Below, piece after piece: positions 34,109 through 45,142 of a stretch of 64,000 bases of DNA (within the stretch, counting starts at the first letter, position 1; every line of letters begins with the position of its first letter). Made by a program: the position numbers and the translations under genes. The DNA comes from Blastomyces gilchristii SLH14081 (Eukaryota; Ascomycota; Eurotiomycetes; Onygenales; Ajellomycetaceae), in the NCBI RefSeq assembly GCF_000003855.2, contig NW_003101681.1, forward strand, positions 1,551,532 to 1,615,531, written 5' to 3'. Below the pieces are notes generated by a model that worked only from the letters and a program-made list of their open reading frames with translations, did no database searches and had not been told where the DNA came from.

Positions 34109-34755
34109 TGTAAGAATAAGTGCTTACAGATGATTATTCAGATGTTTGCAGCTTGATGTGATATTATTATTATTATATTATTATTCTTTCATTATATTTA
34201 TATGCAAGCGGAGCTTATAATGAGTTCTTATATAATGTTAAATACAGGTCAAGTGTTGATTATACAGAAGGAAATACAGATGTTAAGATCACATCAAGAT
34301 AACAAGAACATAGAAAAATACAAAGAAGTGATAATTAGATACATGCAATAATAACTTCTCAGCTCAGAAACATAGAGTGATTCATTGAAGTGATTTATAC
34401 ATCTCTGTATTTATTAGAAACCTGAGATGCTTAAGTTCTGGATTTAATGTATCTTCTGCGGGTTTCGAACCCACGCGCCTTGGTTTCCCACGTCAAGGTG
34501 CTACCAGGTGACCGTATTAACCATTCTGCCACCGGGGCAGCTTGATGTGATATGTACTGTTAACTACTAGAAGTATTCACAGTAGAAAGATAAAATGTAG
34601 AAATTAAATATATATTAGCATTTAAACTGAGTTATAAATAGTAGTCATGAACTTTAGTCTATATAGTTGTGTGTAGTCAAGAGCTGCTAACTCTATTAAT
34701 TACACAAGAGATAGAAATAGAGGTAAAGAATTCATAAGAAGCGGGATTTCTTACA
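34109..34755 (-). repeat. A2 5' LTR, split by SINE copy 3
   Basis: TGTAAG at 34109 to CTTACA at 34755. Without the SINE and one copy of its target duplication it measures 258 bp, the same as the A1 LTRs. Confidence 0.9.
34165..34536 (-). mobile_element. SINE copy 3 (in A2 5' LTR)
   Basis: 372 bp, reversed, duplication GCAGCTTGATGTGATAT (17 bp) at 34148-34164 and 34537-34553. It interrupts the LTR. Confidence 0.9.
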
Positions 34756-36231
34756 CTTCTTAAGAGTTTTAAAGCTAATATCTGAATCTGTTACTTCTTT
34801 AATAAAAATATATACTTATGAAGAGAGACTGTACTGTAATACTGCTATTCTATAAGTATAAGAAGTATTAATAAACTTAGAATCTCAGATCACTGTAGTG
34901 TTTCTAAAGCTTATAAAGTGAATAAACTGAGTGATAAAAACTGAGAATCTACTCTTATAATAAGTAGAGTGTAAGAACTCAGATCTGAGAGCTGAGAAAC
35001 TTATAAGAATTAGCTTTGAATTACAAGATCTCTTTAGAACTTAAAGAAGATTTGTAAAAACTATGATTATTACAGATATTATAGATAATATGTACTTGAA
35101 ACTTATATAACTTTAAAGACATATTCTACACATAGCTGTTTATAAGTCAGGTTTATACTTTTAATCAGTGTTAATAGACTCACTTATAGAGATAGAATCA
35201 GTTAATACTGTAGAGTTAATTAAAGAAGATAAACTCATCTATATAATAACTTTGTAAATATCTGAGAACTTTACAGTTATGAAAACTGAGCTTCAGATAT
35301 CAGAGGAATACTGAGATCTTACAGAGATATTCAGTTCAGCTAAAATAGTGACACTTTTATCTCACTGTGAGAAGAATCTAATAATAAATTTAATAGAAGA
35401 ATAGAAACTCTTCTAAGAATTAATCTATAAGCTCTCTCATTATAAGACAGAAGTCTTACAGACTTATATAAAGAAGAATTTAAAGAATGACTTTATCTAA
35501 TCTTTATAGATCTCTGTAAGAGTCTCTGTAATATTTATAAAGAAGAAGAATAAAGATCTCAGATTATATATAAACTACTATAATCTGAACTTTAAGATTA
35601 TAAGAAGTTACTACTCTCTATCTCTGAATGAGAATGTGATTAACTGTCTCATAGAAGCTGTTATATTTATATAACTGAATATAATCAATGTATATACACA
35701 GCTGTGAATACAGACTGAGAGTAAATAAAAGACTGTCTTTAGAACTACACTCAGATTATTTAAATATCTAGTAATATCTTTTGATTTGACTAATACTCTT
35801 ACAGTATTTCAGTCTTTTATTAATAAAACACTTCATGTATATCTGAATATGTTTATAATAATATATCTGAATAATATGATAATATACTTCATGAAGAAGA
35901 AAGAACACACTGAGTATATATAAACTATGTTAAAGATCTTAGATGAGATAGAATTGTATATTAAGCTTATAAAGTATAACTTCAGTGTCTGCTGAATTAA
36001 TTTTCTAGAATATATAATCACTGTAGATAATATTCAGATAAAATCTTCACAGATTAAGACTATTCTATTATAACTGAAGTTAACTAGTATTTACAAGATT
36101 CAGATCTTTCTGAGCTTTGTAAATTTCTATAGATAATTTATCTTTGCATTTGTAAGAATTTTCTTGACTCTTACAGACATACTGAAGAATGAAAATAAGA
36201 AGAAGTTATTCTATGAATAAAGAATATAAAG
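34756..36231 (+). mobile_element. LTR element A3, internal fragment
   Basis: Starts directly after the A2 LTR and matches A4 60235-61690 on the plus strand: end of gag, protease region and RT. It ends where the C2 LTR begins. The left part of A3 lies beyond A2, outside the window; the right part lies beyond C2. It is the outermost, and so oldest, layer seen. Confidence 0.82.
34756..36231 (+). pseudogene. A3 Pol fragment with RT
   Basis: RT is the clearest part: LRLYINYYNLNF-like strand (~35560), FDLTNTLTVFQSFINKTL (~35790-35830), catalytic box YLNN at 35864-35875, both Asp changed to Asn. Upstream at 34756-35200 is the gag/protease region. RNase H begins near 36060 and is cut by C2. TAG/TAA stops at Gln codons are frequent. 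Confidence 0.75.
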
Positions 36232-36526
36232 TGTGACGGGCTGCGTCTGATCAATTATATAGACTATTCTATTACACTTCATAGATTTCTGCTGAAAGCT
36301 TCAATTCTCAGTTGCTGATTCTCAGTCAAAAAACTCATAGAATTTATATTCTTTCACTCTGAAATTTCTATTCTTTCACCCCGAAGCTCCATCACATACA
36401 TATATAAATATTTACTTCAATTGCTGATTCCTGCACTTTCTCTTTTTTTCTTCTCTAACATTTTCCACTTTTGTATTATAAGATCTATAAATATTATACT
36501 GATCTATTCAGCATAGATCTCTTATA
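36232..36526 (+). repeat. C2 5' LTR
   Basis: 295 bp, TGTGACGGGCTGCGTC to CTCTTATA (CTTACA with one transition). The outer left end keeps CpGs; the inner right end (GCATAGATCTC) has lost those seen at the outer end of C3 (GGTGTAGGCC). Confidence 0.85.
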
Positions 36527-37962
36527 CTTGAAAAATGTTCATTATCTTCTCATTAGAAATAATTACTTATCAAGAAGATATCTGAACATATAATAACATG
36601 TAAGAAATAGAGAAACAAATAATCAGTTAAGTAGACACTGAGTCTTGAAATAGAAGCTTACTTATCAGTCATTCTAGCTCTGTAATAAAATCTTATAAGA
36701 GAATATCAGTAAAAGACCTGAGAGTTCTGACATCTTTAATGTATGAGATATTTATATAATTACACTTCTTCTGATTTCACAGATATCATATATCTGATAA
36801 ATGATATAGCTATGTCTAGTAATAACATGAAAGAACTCTTAAATATGAGTATAAATGCAGTGTCACAGTGACTCAGAGTAATGTTAAAATTATAACAGCA
36901 ACAGATAGCTAATATGCATGTGAATTAACAATGTCAATATAAGGAAATTCAACAACTAACTTAATAAGAAATCTCTGTACAGACAATTCTGACACTGACT
37001 GAATCAGATATAAATATACAAGTATCAAAGAAATATCTAGATATTTCTGCATATTTTAATACTTCTGATCTCACTCTCTATCGCCCCGGTGGCTGAATGG
37101 TTAATGCGGCCACTCAGTAGTGCCTTGGCATGGGAAACCAAGGCGCGTGGGTTCGAAACCCGCAGGGGATACATTAAATCCAGAACTCAAGCACCTCAGG
37201 TTTCTAATAAATACAGAGATGTACAAATCACTTCAATGAATCACTCTATGTTCCTGGGCTGGGAAGTTATTATCACATGTATCTAATTGTCACTTCTTTG
37301 TATTTTCCTATGTTCTTGTTATCTTGGCATGGTCTCAACACCTGTATTTCCTCCTGTATAATTAACACTTGATCTGTATTTAACATCACACAAGGACTCA
37401 TCATAAGCTCCGCTTGCATATAAGTATAATGGAAGAATAATAATAATAATAATAATAATCACTCTCTATCTATCATGAAGATTGAAAATGCTTGTAAAAC
37501 TAAGTGTAGATGAAGATGTTATCAGTTCATTAACTAATCAAGATTGAATATATCAATGATTAATTGAAAGATTGTATAAAACAGAAGTTTCATTCATGAA
37601 TGAAGACCTGTGAATCAGTGTTATATATATCTGATAATATTAGTAAATATCTTAATGTTCTGTTTTAAGACACTGCTATGCAATAGAAAATATTAGATTG
37701 ATTATAGAGTACTTAACAGAGAAATACTTCTCTCACTACATTCATTTCTAACTTTGATATCAAGATTCTAGAAGCAGGCAGTCAATCTTGAAGAAATCAA
37801 ATTAAGATTAGTATGCTTAAGAAGACACTAACTTTCAAGCTCTTATAAGCTCTTATAAGTATAGACAAAGACCTGACTTATGAAGACTTCTGTATACAAC
37901 TTCAAATATTAAATGACTGTTCTATCAAGCTTAAAAGCATACAGAATAACAGTAGAAGATGT
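36527..37962 (+). pseudogene. C2 Gag, N-terminal and middle part
   Basis: Leader and Gag of family C, split by SINE copy 4. The reading is helical and acidic with ERLYKTEVSFMNED near 37580. No open piece above 60 codons. The next piece of Gag is at 44784. Confidence 0.6.
37083..37458 (+). mobile_element. SINE copy 4 (in C2 gag)
   Basis: 376 bp, best-preserved copy, forward. The head GCCCCGGTGGCTGAATGG (A box GTGGCTGAATGG) and GGGTTCGAAACCCGC (B box GGTTCGAAACC) are of the kind found in long-arm (Leu/Ser-type) tRNAs. An unrelated body of about 285 bp and an AATAAT tail follow. The duplication TCACTCTCTATC is at 37071-37082 and 37459-37470. The head drives Pol III transcription in such SINEs (family knowledge). 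Confidence 0.93.
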
Positions 37963-38130
37963 TGTGATTCGGAAGAATGTACAACTACTGAATAATAACG
38001 CGGCCGCTTTTGTTACACGCTTACGAATGTAAAGAGGTCATAGCGGCCACTAATTAATTTAGTATAATGTATATAAGAAGCCGGTGTACGCCTGAAATTG
38101 TACACTGACTTAAGCTACCTTTGAATCACA
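37963..38130 (+). repeat. B2 5' LTR
   Basis: 168 bp, TGTGATTCGG to TTGAATCACA, 16 bp shorter than the B1 LTR. The left outer part keeps ACGCGGCCGC and TTACGA; the right inner part has lost CpGs kept in the partner. Confidence 0.93.
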
Positions 38131-38132
38131 TC

Positions 38133-38140
38133 TGATAGCA
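38133..38140 (+). other. Possible primer-binding site of B2
   Basis: TGATAGCA lies two bases after the 5' LTR, identical to B1. Candidate only. Confidence 0.4.
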
Positions 38141-38229
38141 TGACTAAAAATCAGGGAGAAGTACAGGCTTGTTCAGAGCATGATAACTCTGTCTATAAAG
38201 TGATTTATAGTTATCATATCAGTGTAATT

Positions 38230-41200
38230 TTAAAATGTCTCAAAAGATAGTGTATGAAGAAGTGATAAGTAGAAGAGCATCTGATTGATACTGCTTCACT
38301 TGTTAAAGAAAAACTTCACACTCAGATGAATGCCATGTATGTGAACAGATAAGATGTAAGAAAGAAAATAAGAGTAATGAATCAGATTCAAAGAAGACTG
38401 CTCTCTACTCAGAAGAATAAAAAAGAAGTGATTATTATCAGAGTCATATAATAATAACAGAAAACAGAAATCAGAAATTATATAATGATATAATAATAGA
38501 CATTATACAATCAATAAGAAATCACTGAAATGAACATCTTCTCTAGTTAATATAAATAACACTCTTCTCTGCTATCTGAACTGAAAGAGATGTAGAACCT
38601 CTTAGAGAGTTTACTCAAAGCAGTAAGAAAAGTAGCTGAGACTACTGAATCAGAAGTGAAACTTCATACATATATAAGAATTCTAAACAAGATTGAGATC
38701 TTATATATACAGTGACAGACTGAGACAGAAGCTAAGTAATAATTGATATTCACTGTGAATTAAGTATTCACTATGAAGAGCTTTACTGATGTAATTATTA
38801 TCATTAATAAGAATAGAGAAAACCAAGTCATAGATCTGCAGTAAGAGATCAAAGATTTATACAGATAGATAACTACACTGAATCTGAAGATCTTAATATA
38901 ATTATTCATAATCTCTTCAGAAGTGTACACATCATCTGAGACTGCTGTATAGAATGAGAATCTGAGTATGAGATATATTAAGCTAGAAGATCTGTCAGAG
39001 TTATTAAGCTTTAATAGTGACTGAAAAATGATACTGTAATCAACTGATTAAGTCAGATATAATTATATTATCAGATTGAGTATGAACTTATAGACAGACA
39101 GTTAACAGAATTTCAATAAGTCTTAAAATCTGCAGCATTTTTATGCAGAAAAGTGAAGTTATTATAAATGACTGATGAAAAGATGAATCTCATAGACTCA
39201 GAGTAATATTCATTTTCATGAATATGAAATGAGTTTTTCAAATGAATCTTGTACAGCTTTGAGAAAGTGAATATATAAGATAAGAATTATAAATACTTCA
39301 CTGAGTGTAGATAAGTAAGTAATCTTATATTTTACTTCACACACTTCAGCTTATACTATCTTGTATTGAATGAAGAGCTTTCAATAGAACATTAAAACTG
39401 ATAATTCATCTACACTGAGTTCCAGCTCATATGAATATTCATGGCAATGAATTGGCTGATTCAGCTGCAAAAAAGAGTTCAGAATTAAGCAGATCTATTC
39501 AAAAAACAGTGTTCTGGTCTTTCATAAAGAGAAAGATAAAAGAATCTTGTTTAAACAAGTGAAATGAAAGCTGGCAGAAACAAAAGAAGAGGATACATTA
39601 TTCAAGATTTGAGACAAAATCAAAGTGAAAATCTTGTTCAATTAAATGTAAAAAGAAAATATTCTCATCTATAATTCAGCTGAAACTAGAACATGGTTAT
39701 TTCAAATCTTATATACAAAGATTTGATGATAGATTTGATTCAACAGAGTGCTCATTCTGCAATGCAAATGAAAATTCTGAGCATATTGTAATGCATTGTG
39801 CATTATACAATAGTCTCAGAGTCAGATTGAAGAAGAAGTATGATTTAAATCAATTAAATATGAGATTCTTATTCTCAACTGAGACAGGAATTAAATACTT
39901 AATAGACTTTCTATCAGAAACTCAAGCAGCTACAAGAAAATGGCTGAATTCAGAAGTATCTGAATATGAAGAGGTGAAAATTGATTAGATATAGTCTGTT
40001 AAAACAGCTATACACTATCTTTTAATATTTTTATTTTATTATAGTCTCTCTTTACTGTACTTGTTTCTTTCTGTTCTTTTTTATCTATCTATTTAGTGTG
40101 TCTATCTTTAAGACTATGTTTTGTTTTCCTTTGTCATGATATTTTCAAATGATTTCAAAGTATCAAAAGGTGTTGAAATACTGTAATTTGTAAACAGTTT
40201 TTGTATTCTGAGCTGGAATTTTCTGATTTTGCATATCTGAAATTGATAAATGTATAATAGTTGACTCTATAGATATAGAAAAAACCCTGAGAACTAAAGA
40301 TTCTCAGGTAGATATCATAGTCTCTGACTGCATACATCTATAATTGAAGAATAATAATAATAATAATAATAAGAGCTTTCAATATCTTTCTATTTACAGA
40401 TCTTCATTCACAATCTTACATCTGAGTTGAGAGTGAAATAAAAATACTTAATCTCATAATCAGATATGGTGAAAGAAGTATATAATATTCTCATTATACA
40501 GAAACAAGTGAGTCAGCTATGACAGAAAATACTGTAATTAAGTATATCTCAGTGAAGAATAGATAATCAGACTTCTATGATACAAGTTATACATCTGAAT
40601 ATGATGAATCTAGATTTGAATGATATTACTAAAGCACTGAATTCTCTGAAAAAGAAATTCTCTGAATGAAAATCTTAATATTATGAGTATCAAGCTTGCT
40701 TCAACTGCAGATGTTAAAATCATGATGTAAAGAATTACACACAGTATATAAAGTCAAGAGAAGTAAGAGAGTTAAAAAACTAGCAGAATCAGTGAGCTCA
40801 GAGACACTCACTGATATTCTATGAAAAGTCTTCAAAGTGAAAGAGATGTCTGTATTGAATGATTCTCTGAATTCTATGAATATCAAGAGAAAGCAGGCTT
40901 CTAAATAAGATATGAATGAGAATGAAGAAGCAGACACTCATCTTAATGTCTTAAAGTCTGAAATGTTAATGTATAGAAGATGCTTGAATAAGAATTAAGA
41001 GATAACTGTAAAAGTATTAGCAGACACAGAAGTTTCTACATAATATATTAATAATTATATAATCCGAAGACTGAAAGAGGTTTACTGAGTAGAGAATTCT
41101 CAATACATAAGATTATCTGATAACTGATATTTAGTGTCCTCTGTAAGAGTAAGAGTTCTCTTACACTTTGAAGAATAATCTTGCTATATTTTAGCGTGAG

Positions 41201-41396
41201 AGCTGCTGAATGTGAAATACAATCTTATTCTCAGACTCAATTGATTTCAAAGGTTTAATTCGCAGATTCAATGATGTATATGTCATATGCAGTTAATTAA
41301 TAAAAAGGAAGCAGTTCATATAATTCTATCAACTGATATGAGAAGGGCATTTCACACCTCTGATATAGAAGAGTTAAATCTGCTTACGTATTAACA
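38230..41396 (+). pseudogene. B2 Gag and protease, split by a LINE fragment
   Basis: Counterpart of B1 13200-11240 in forward orientation: coiled-coil segment near 38790-38900, CCHC knuckle at 40697-40738 (CFNCRC.NHDVKNY, last Cys to Tyr, one Gln to stop), protease LADTEV near 41020. The LINE copy at 39386-40370 interrupts Gag. The frame ends at the deletion junction near 41400. Confidence 0.75.
39386..40370 (+). mobile_element. 5'-truncated LINE copy 2 (in B2 gag)
   Basis: 985 bp: it starts inside the RNase H domain (LIIHLH.VPAHMNIHGNELAD), holds the C-terminal finger CSFCNANENSEHIVMHC (39750-39800, His kept) and the 3' UTR with hairpin and (AAT)n tail. Duplication AAGAGCTTTCAAT at 39373-39385 and 40371-40383. 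5' truncation is the usual product of target-primed reverse transcription. It is less mutated than the long LINE. Confidence 0.93.
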
Positions 41397-41663
41397 AGTA
41401 AAGAGAAATCATAGACACTTATAAATCAGATAATCTCACTTATTCTGATCTTTTCATGATTATAAGAAAAGAATGAGAAGCAATGAAGAAATCAGGCAAA
41501 TGTCACACTTTAATAAGTGATGAGACTGTAGTCAGTTGTACAATAACACACTGCAGACAGTGAGTACAACACAGTAAAAAGTAATCTCAAAGTAACAGAC
41601 TTGCATGTGAGTCAGATTACAGAAGAAAAGAGAATTCAGAGTTGAATTTAACTGTTTATACCA

Positions 41664-41870
41664 GTTTAATTATGAAGACAACAGAGAATGAAGCATCTGA
41701 AACATTTATAAATACATGAGATCAAGTCATCTTGATTTCTGAAGATGCTCAGAGATTGAGTGAGATTAGTTTTAATAAGCTGTTTACTGTAGTGATCCGA
41801 GTGAGTGAAGAGAGACAGTATAATATATAAGACAGAATCATAAGAGATGAAAGCTGCTGAACCTAGTCAC
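41664..41870 (+). pseudogene. B2 small acidic sense ORF
   Basis: Counterpart of B1 7835-8039 in the same frame: TTENEASETFINT, ISEDAQRLSEISFNKLF, EERQYNI. Interrupted by TGA/TAA. Function unknown. Confidence 0.4.
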
Positions 41871-42101
41871 TGAACACTGTATTATATAGAGGTTGTGTAA
41901 GAGTAGTAACTAGCAGACAAAGAAAAAGTATAAGAAAAGAAAAGAGAATGACTCAGAAGATAATAAATTAGTTATTAACTGTAAGAGTTAACTGTAAAAA
42001 GACAAATGTTATTATATACATCTCATTTCTTTTCATACATTACATGTTTAATCTATTTCCAACATCACATTATCTGAAAAATATCAAAAATAAAGAAAAT
42101 T

Positions 42102-44224
42102 TCAAAACTTGAGATCTGTAAGAGATTTGAGAGCTGCAAGCTGCTCTTGTAATAATATTATACATATCTTCAATTTCTCTATCACTCTGTGTATAACATT
42201 AATATCATGTATTGCAAGATTGACTGAAATGTTAATATAGAAATGTATATATGTGTGTGTAGAAAAATTGAAGAAGAGTATAAAACTTGTAGAATCAGAA
42301 GTCAGAACAGAGAGAGTGAAGACAGAAGAAACTGAGAAAGAAGAGAATACAGAATCAGATAAATGATAGCAGAAGTTATCTGAGACTGAATACTTATAAC
42401 TTAGTATATGCACAATCTTCTCTGCAGAGAAGGAAGAGAAAATAATAAGAGAAGCTTAAGAGTGAAAGAGAGTAGTAGACTGACCGTGTGACTGTGTCTG
42501 AGACCAGGACCAGATTTTTTGATAGTCTTATCATCAATTTGACTGATCTCATTACACAGTTTTAACATTAGATAGTAGTCTCATACTGTTTCAGTGAGAC
42601 TTACTGTCTACTCTTATCATATTTTTCAAATAAGACTATGATTTTCACTTCTCAATTTAAATTATTTTTATTGCTTTAAATGACTTTAAATCTCATTTGA
42701 GTGTTATCAAAAAGCATTACTTTTTAAAAAATTAAAAATAGTCTAAAAAAAACCTTAAAATGTCTAAAAATAGTAACTTTATGTCAAGAATGAGACTAAA
42801 TGAGATTAAATGAGATCACTTTCTCATTTTTTTCAAGTCATGGTTCCATTTTAAGATCTGATATATAGTCACTTTGCATGTTTTTTTAATGACTAGTCCC
42901 AGCGGGATTCACGTCAAGAAATGTATGAGACCAGATCAAATGAGATCAAATGTGAAATTCATGGTCCCGGCGGCCAGTCTAGAGAGTAGTCTCAGTGATA
43001 TTATTATCTTCAGAGATTAAAATGATCTCTGATGTCAAAGTAACTAAGAATCATTGTTAGTATATGAAACTGTAAAATCAGAGATGAGAATAGTTACTGA
43101 ATGAACACCTGCTAATCTTAGAATTGTATATATAATTACAACACACACAAGGCTTCTCAGAAAGAGAGAGAGAGACACAGAGAAATACAGAAAGCAGAAT
43201 ACATTATATAAACAGCTTATTTTCATAATAATATCTCAGATAAGACATATAAGTCTTATATCTATAAGTATAAAAGAGTATAACATCTGTGTTTCTGTTT
43301 CTGAAAACACTGATATTCTTCACCTGTATTACAAAGTCAGATAATAAATATCAGAGAATAGACTGATACAGATCAATTATTTCAAAGATATTCATTAGAG
43401 TAGATATACTTATAATATTGAATTTAACAGTTATAAAAAGTTTCTTAATATCTGTGAATATCATGACTTTATATATAATAAAACTCATAATAATTTCTTC
43501 TATGAACAGAAAAATCAGTGTTAGAAAGAAAAAATGAAAAAAGAAAAGACTTATAATCTCAACACTATTGAAAAGAGAAGTGATTCTCTGATATAAATGA
43601 ATAATTACTTTATTATAAATACTTAAAATAAATATAATAATCAGTGTTTATGACTGAGCTTCAGATAGTTATATTATATACTGTTCTTATATAATAAATT
43701 ATTCTAGAGATCAGTAAAAAGAGTAAAAGTATATATACTGAGAAATGTAATTTATTAAGTCTATGTAATATCTTCTTGAAATAGAGAGAGCTGATAATGA
43801 AAGCAGAAGCAGTGTCAGAGACAGAGAGAGCAGAAGTAGTAAGAGCAGAAGTAGCAGAAGTGAGAGTTATGAAAACAGAGATAGTAAGAGTGAGAGAATC
43901 AGACACAGAAGTAAGTATAGAAGATTGAGAAGAAGTAGCAGAGAAAGAAACAGAGAGAATAGAGAGAAACATAGAAGACTCAGTTATACATGATATAAGT
44001 AATTTCTTTATTATCATATTCTTCAAGTTCTCAATCAATAATTTAACATTGAGTTTATTATTATCAGCAGATGCAGATCTGTCAACATATGAAGATTCTA
44101 TATAAATAAAAACAAACATATTAGCATCTGTGTTCATGTAAAATTATGCTAGAAAACACAATCAGATGCCTGCTGAGAAGAAAAGAGTCAAGAATGTATA
44201 AGAAGAAGAAGATGTATTATTCAT
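42102..44224 (-). pseudogene. Antisense multi-exon gene of family B, copy in B2
   Basis: Second copy of the gene at 6002-7610, again opposite to gag. ATG at 44222-44224. The N-terminus again has a hydrophobic segment (FLTLFFSAGI.LCFLA), then FVFIYIES, a Ser/Thr-rich part and an open frame of 158 codons (44137-43661) ending at the same Ile-TGA as B1. Intron 2 is again 55 nt (43554-43500), with CTAAC as branch site. Intron 3 has TACTAAC before its acceptor. The last exon has an uninterrupted 103-codon frame (42413-42102) ending INVIHRVIEKLKICIILLQE and LTDLKF, identical in length to B1. A MITE (42477-42980) is inserted in that exon. Most differences from B1 are transitions. Confidence 0.6.
42477..42980. 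mobile_element. MITE copy 2 (504 bp, in B2)
   Basis: Starts AGACTGACCGTGTGACTG, ends GGCGGCCAGTCT, reversed relative to copy 1. Exact 10-bp duplication AGAGAGTAGT at 42467-42476 and 42981-42990. It keeps most CpGs. It sits in the last exon of the antisense gene. Confidence 0.88.
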
Positions 44225-44233
44225 GATAAGATG

Positions 44234-44289
44234 TTCTGACAATTGTTAGAAGAAAAACAAGTTCTGACAATTGTTAGAAGAAAAACAAG
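44234..44289. repeat. 28-bp tandem duplication upstream of the antisense ATG in B2
   Basis: TTCTGACAATTGTTAGAAG plus AAAAACAAG occurs twice in a row (44234-44261 and 44262-44289). B1 has a single unit. It lies about 10 bp before the antisense start codon, in its leader. Confidence 0.85.
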
Positions 44290-44611
44290 TTCTGATCATG
44301 TTTCACAATGTATTACACTTAGTGCTAATAAACTGCCTAGTATGAGCACTACAACAATACTTGTTGTGAGAATGAGAGATCATTATCAGAAATGTGTACA
44401 ATGTAATAGATAAACAGATTGAAAAGAGCTTGATAAAGAGAGAGATGCAGAGATCTTATACAAGATAATAATGTTTGATAATGATGATAACAGAGATGAT
44501 GATTGAAAAATGAAAATGTTAGTGAATAAGTGATGTAAAATAGTGAAAGCTTCTCTGAGAAGCAGCTTATGTCATGATCACATGAGCATGACTGAATTTG
44601 ATGAGAGAGAA

Positions 44612-44779
44612 TGTGATTCGGAAGAATGTATAACTGCTGAATAATGACGCAGCCGCTTTTCTTACACACTTATGAATGTAAAGAGGTCATAGCAGCCACT
44701 AATTAATTTAGTATAATGTATATAAGAAGCCGGCGTACGCCTGAAATCGTACGCTGACTCAAGCAACCTTTGAATCACA
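44612..44779 (+). repeat. B2 3' LTR
   Basis: 168 bp, same size as its partner. The right outer part keeps GCCGGCGTACGCC and ATCGTACGC; the left part is depleted. Confidence 0.93.
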
Positions 44780-44783
44780 ATGT

Positions 44784-45142
44784 TATACTTCAGTCACTTA
44801 TACACCTGCACTGAAGATTAATAATAATAATATAGATGTCATGAATTGAGTAGACTTAAATGTCTATACATAAACAAGAGTCTTCACTGTTTAAACAGGC
44901 TTTTAAGTCTCTGAGATCACTTCTGAAGAAGTTACTGATCAATGTTAATATAAGATGTGCATCAACTATAACTAATCAGAATATATTACTTTCAACTGTC
45001 AATCAGTCTATATATCTTCTCACTCAAGAGAAAGATCAGTGTCTTCTTGTTCAAAGAATGAATTAGTGTCTGTTCATGCTAATCATATTACATTAGAGAA
45101 AGATTCAGAAGATAACTATGAGAATATCTTAATGAAACAGAG
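44784..45142 (+). pseudogene. C2 Gag, continued
   Basis: Open piece 44860-45066: HKQESSLFKQAFKSLRSLLK, then TQEKDQCLL. The same segment is at 46550-46700 in C3 and 55092-55301 (minus) in C4. It ends at the C3 insertion (CAGAG). Confidence 0.65.

Larger units (their letters stand above)
26621..34755 (-). mobile_element. LTR element A2 (Gypsy chromovirus), inserted in A3
   Basis: Second copy of A in the same orientation as A1. It begins inside its 3' region where C1 is inserted; its 3' LTR is left of the window. Order leftward from the 5' LTR (34109-34755): gag, RT (split by a MITE), RNase H, integrase, chromodomain, accessory ORF, 3' UTR. It contains two SINEs and one MITE. To its right A3 sequence continues in the opposite orientation. 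Confidence 0.88.
37963..44779 (+). mobile_element. LTR element B2, pol-deleted, inserted in C2
   Basis: LTRs of 168 bp at 37963-38130 and 44612-44779, target duplication ATGT (37959-37962 and 44780-44783). Sense is plus. It keeps gag and protease (to about 41396), then jumps to sequence matching B1 8290 downward: RT, RNase H and integrase (about 2.9 kb) are missing. It keeps the small sense ORF and the antisense gene. It contains LINE fragment 39386-40370 and MITE 42477-42980. Its own length without them is about 5.3 kb. Confidence 0.92.

Noticed and set aside
37083..37171. A tRNA gene at the SINE head (also in the five other copies)
   Set aside because: The acceptor ends do not pair properly, and the head is always followed by the same 285-bp body, AAT tail and target duplication. 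It is a SINE.
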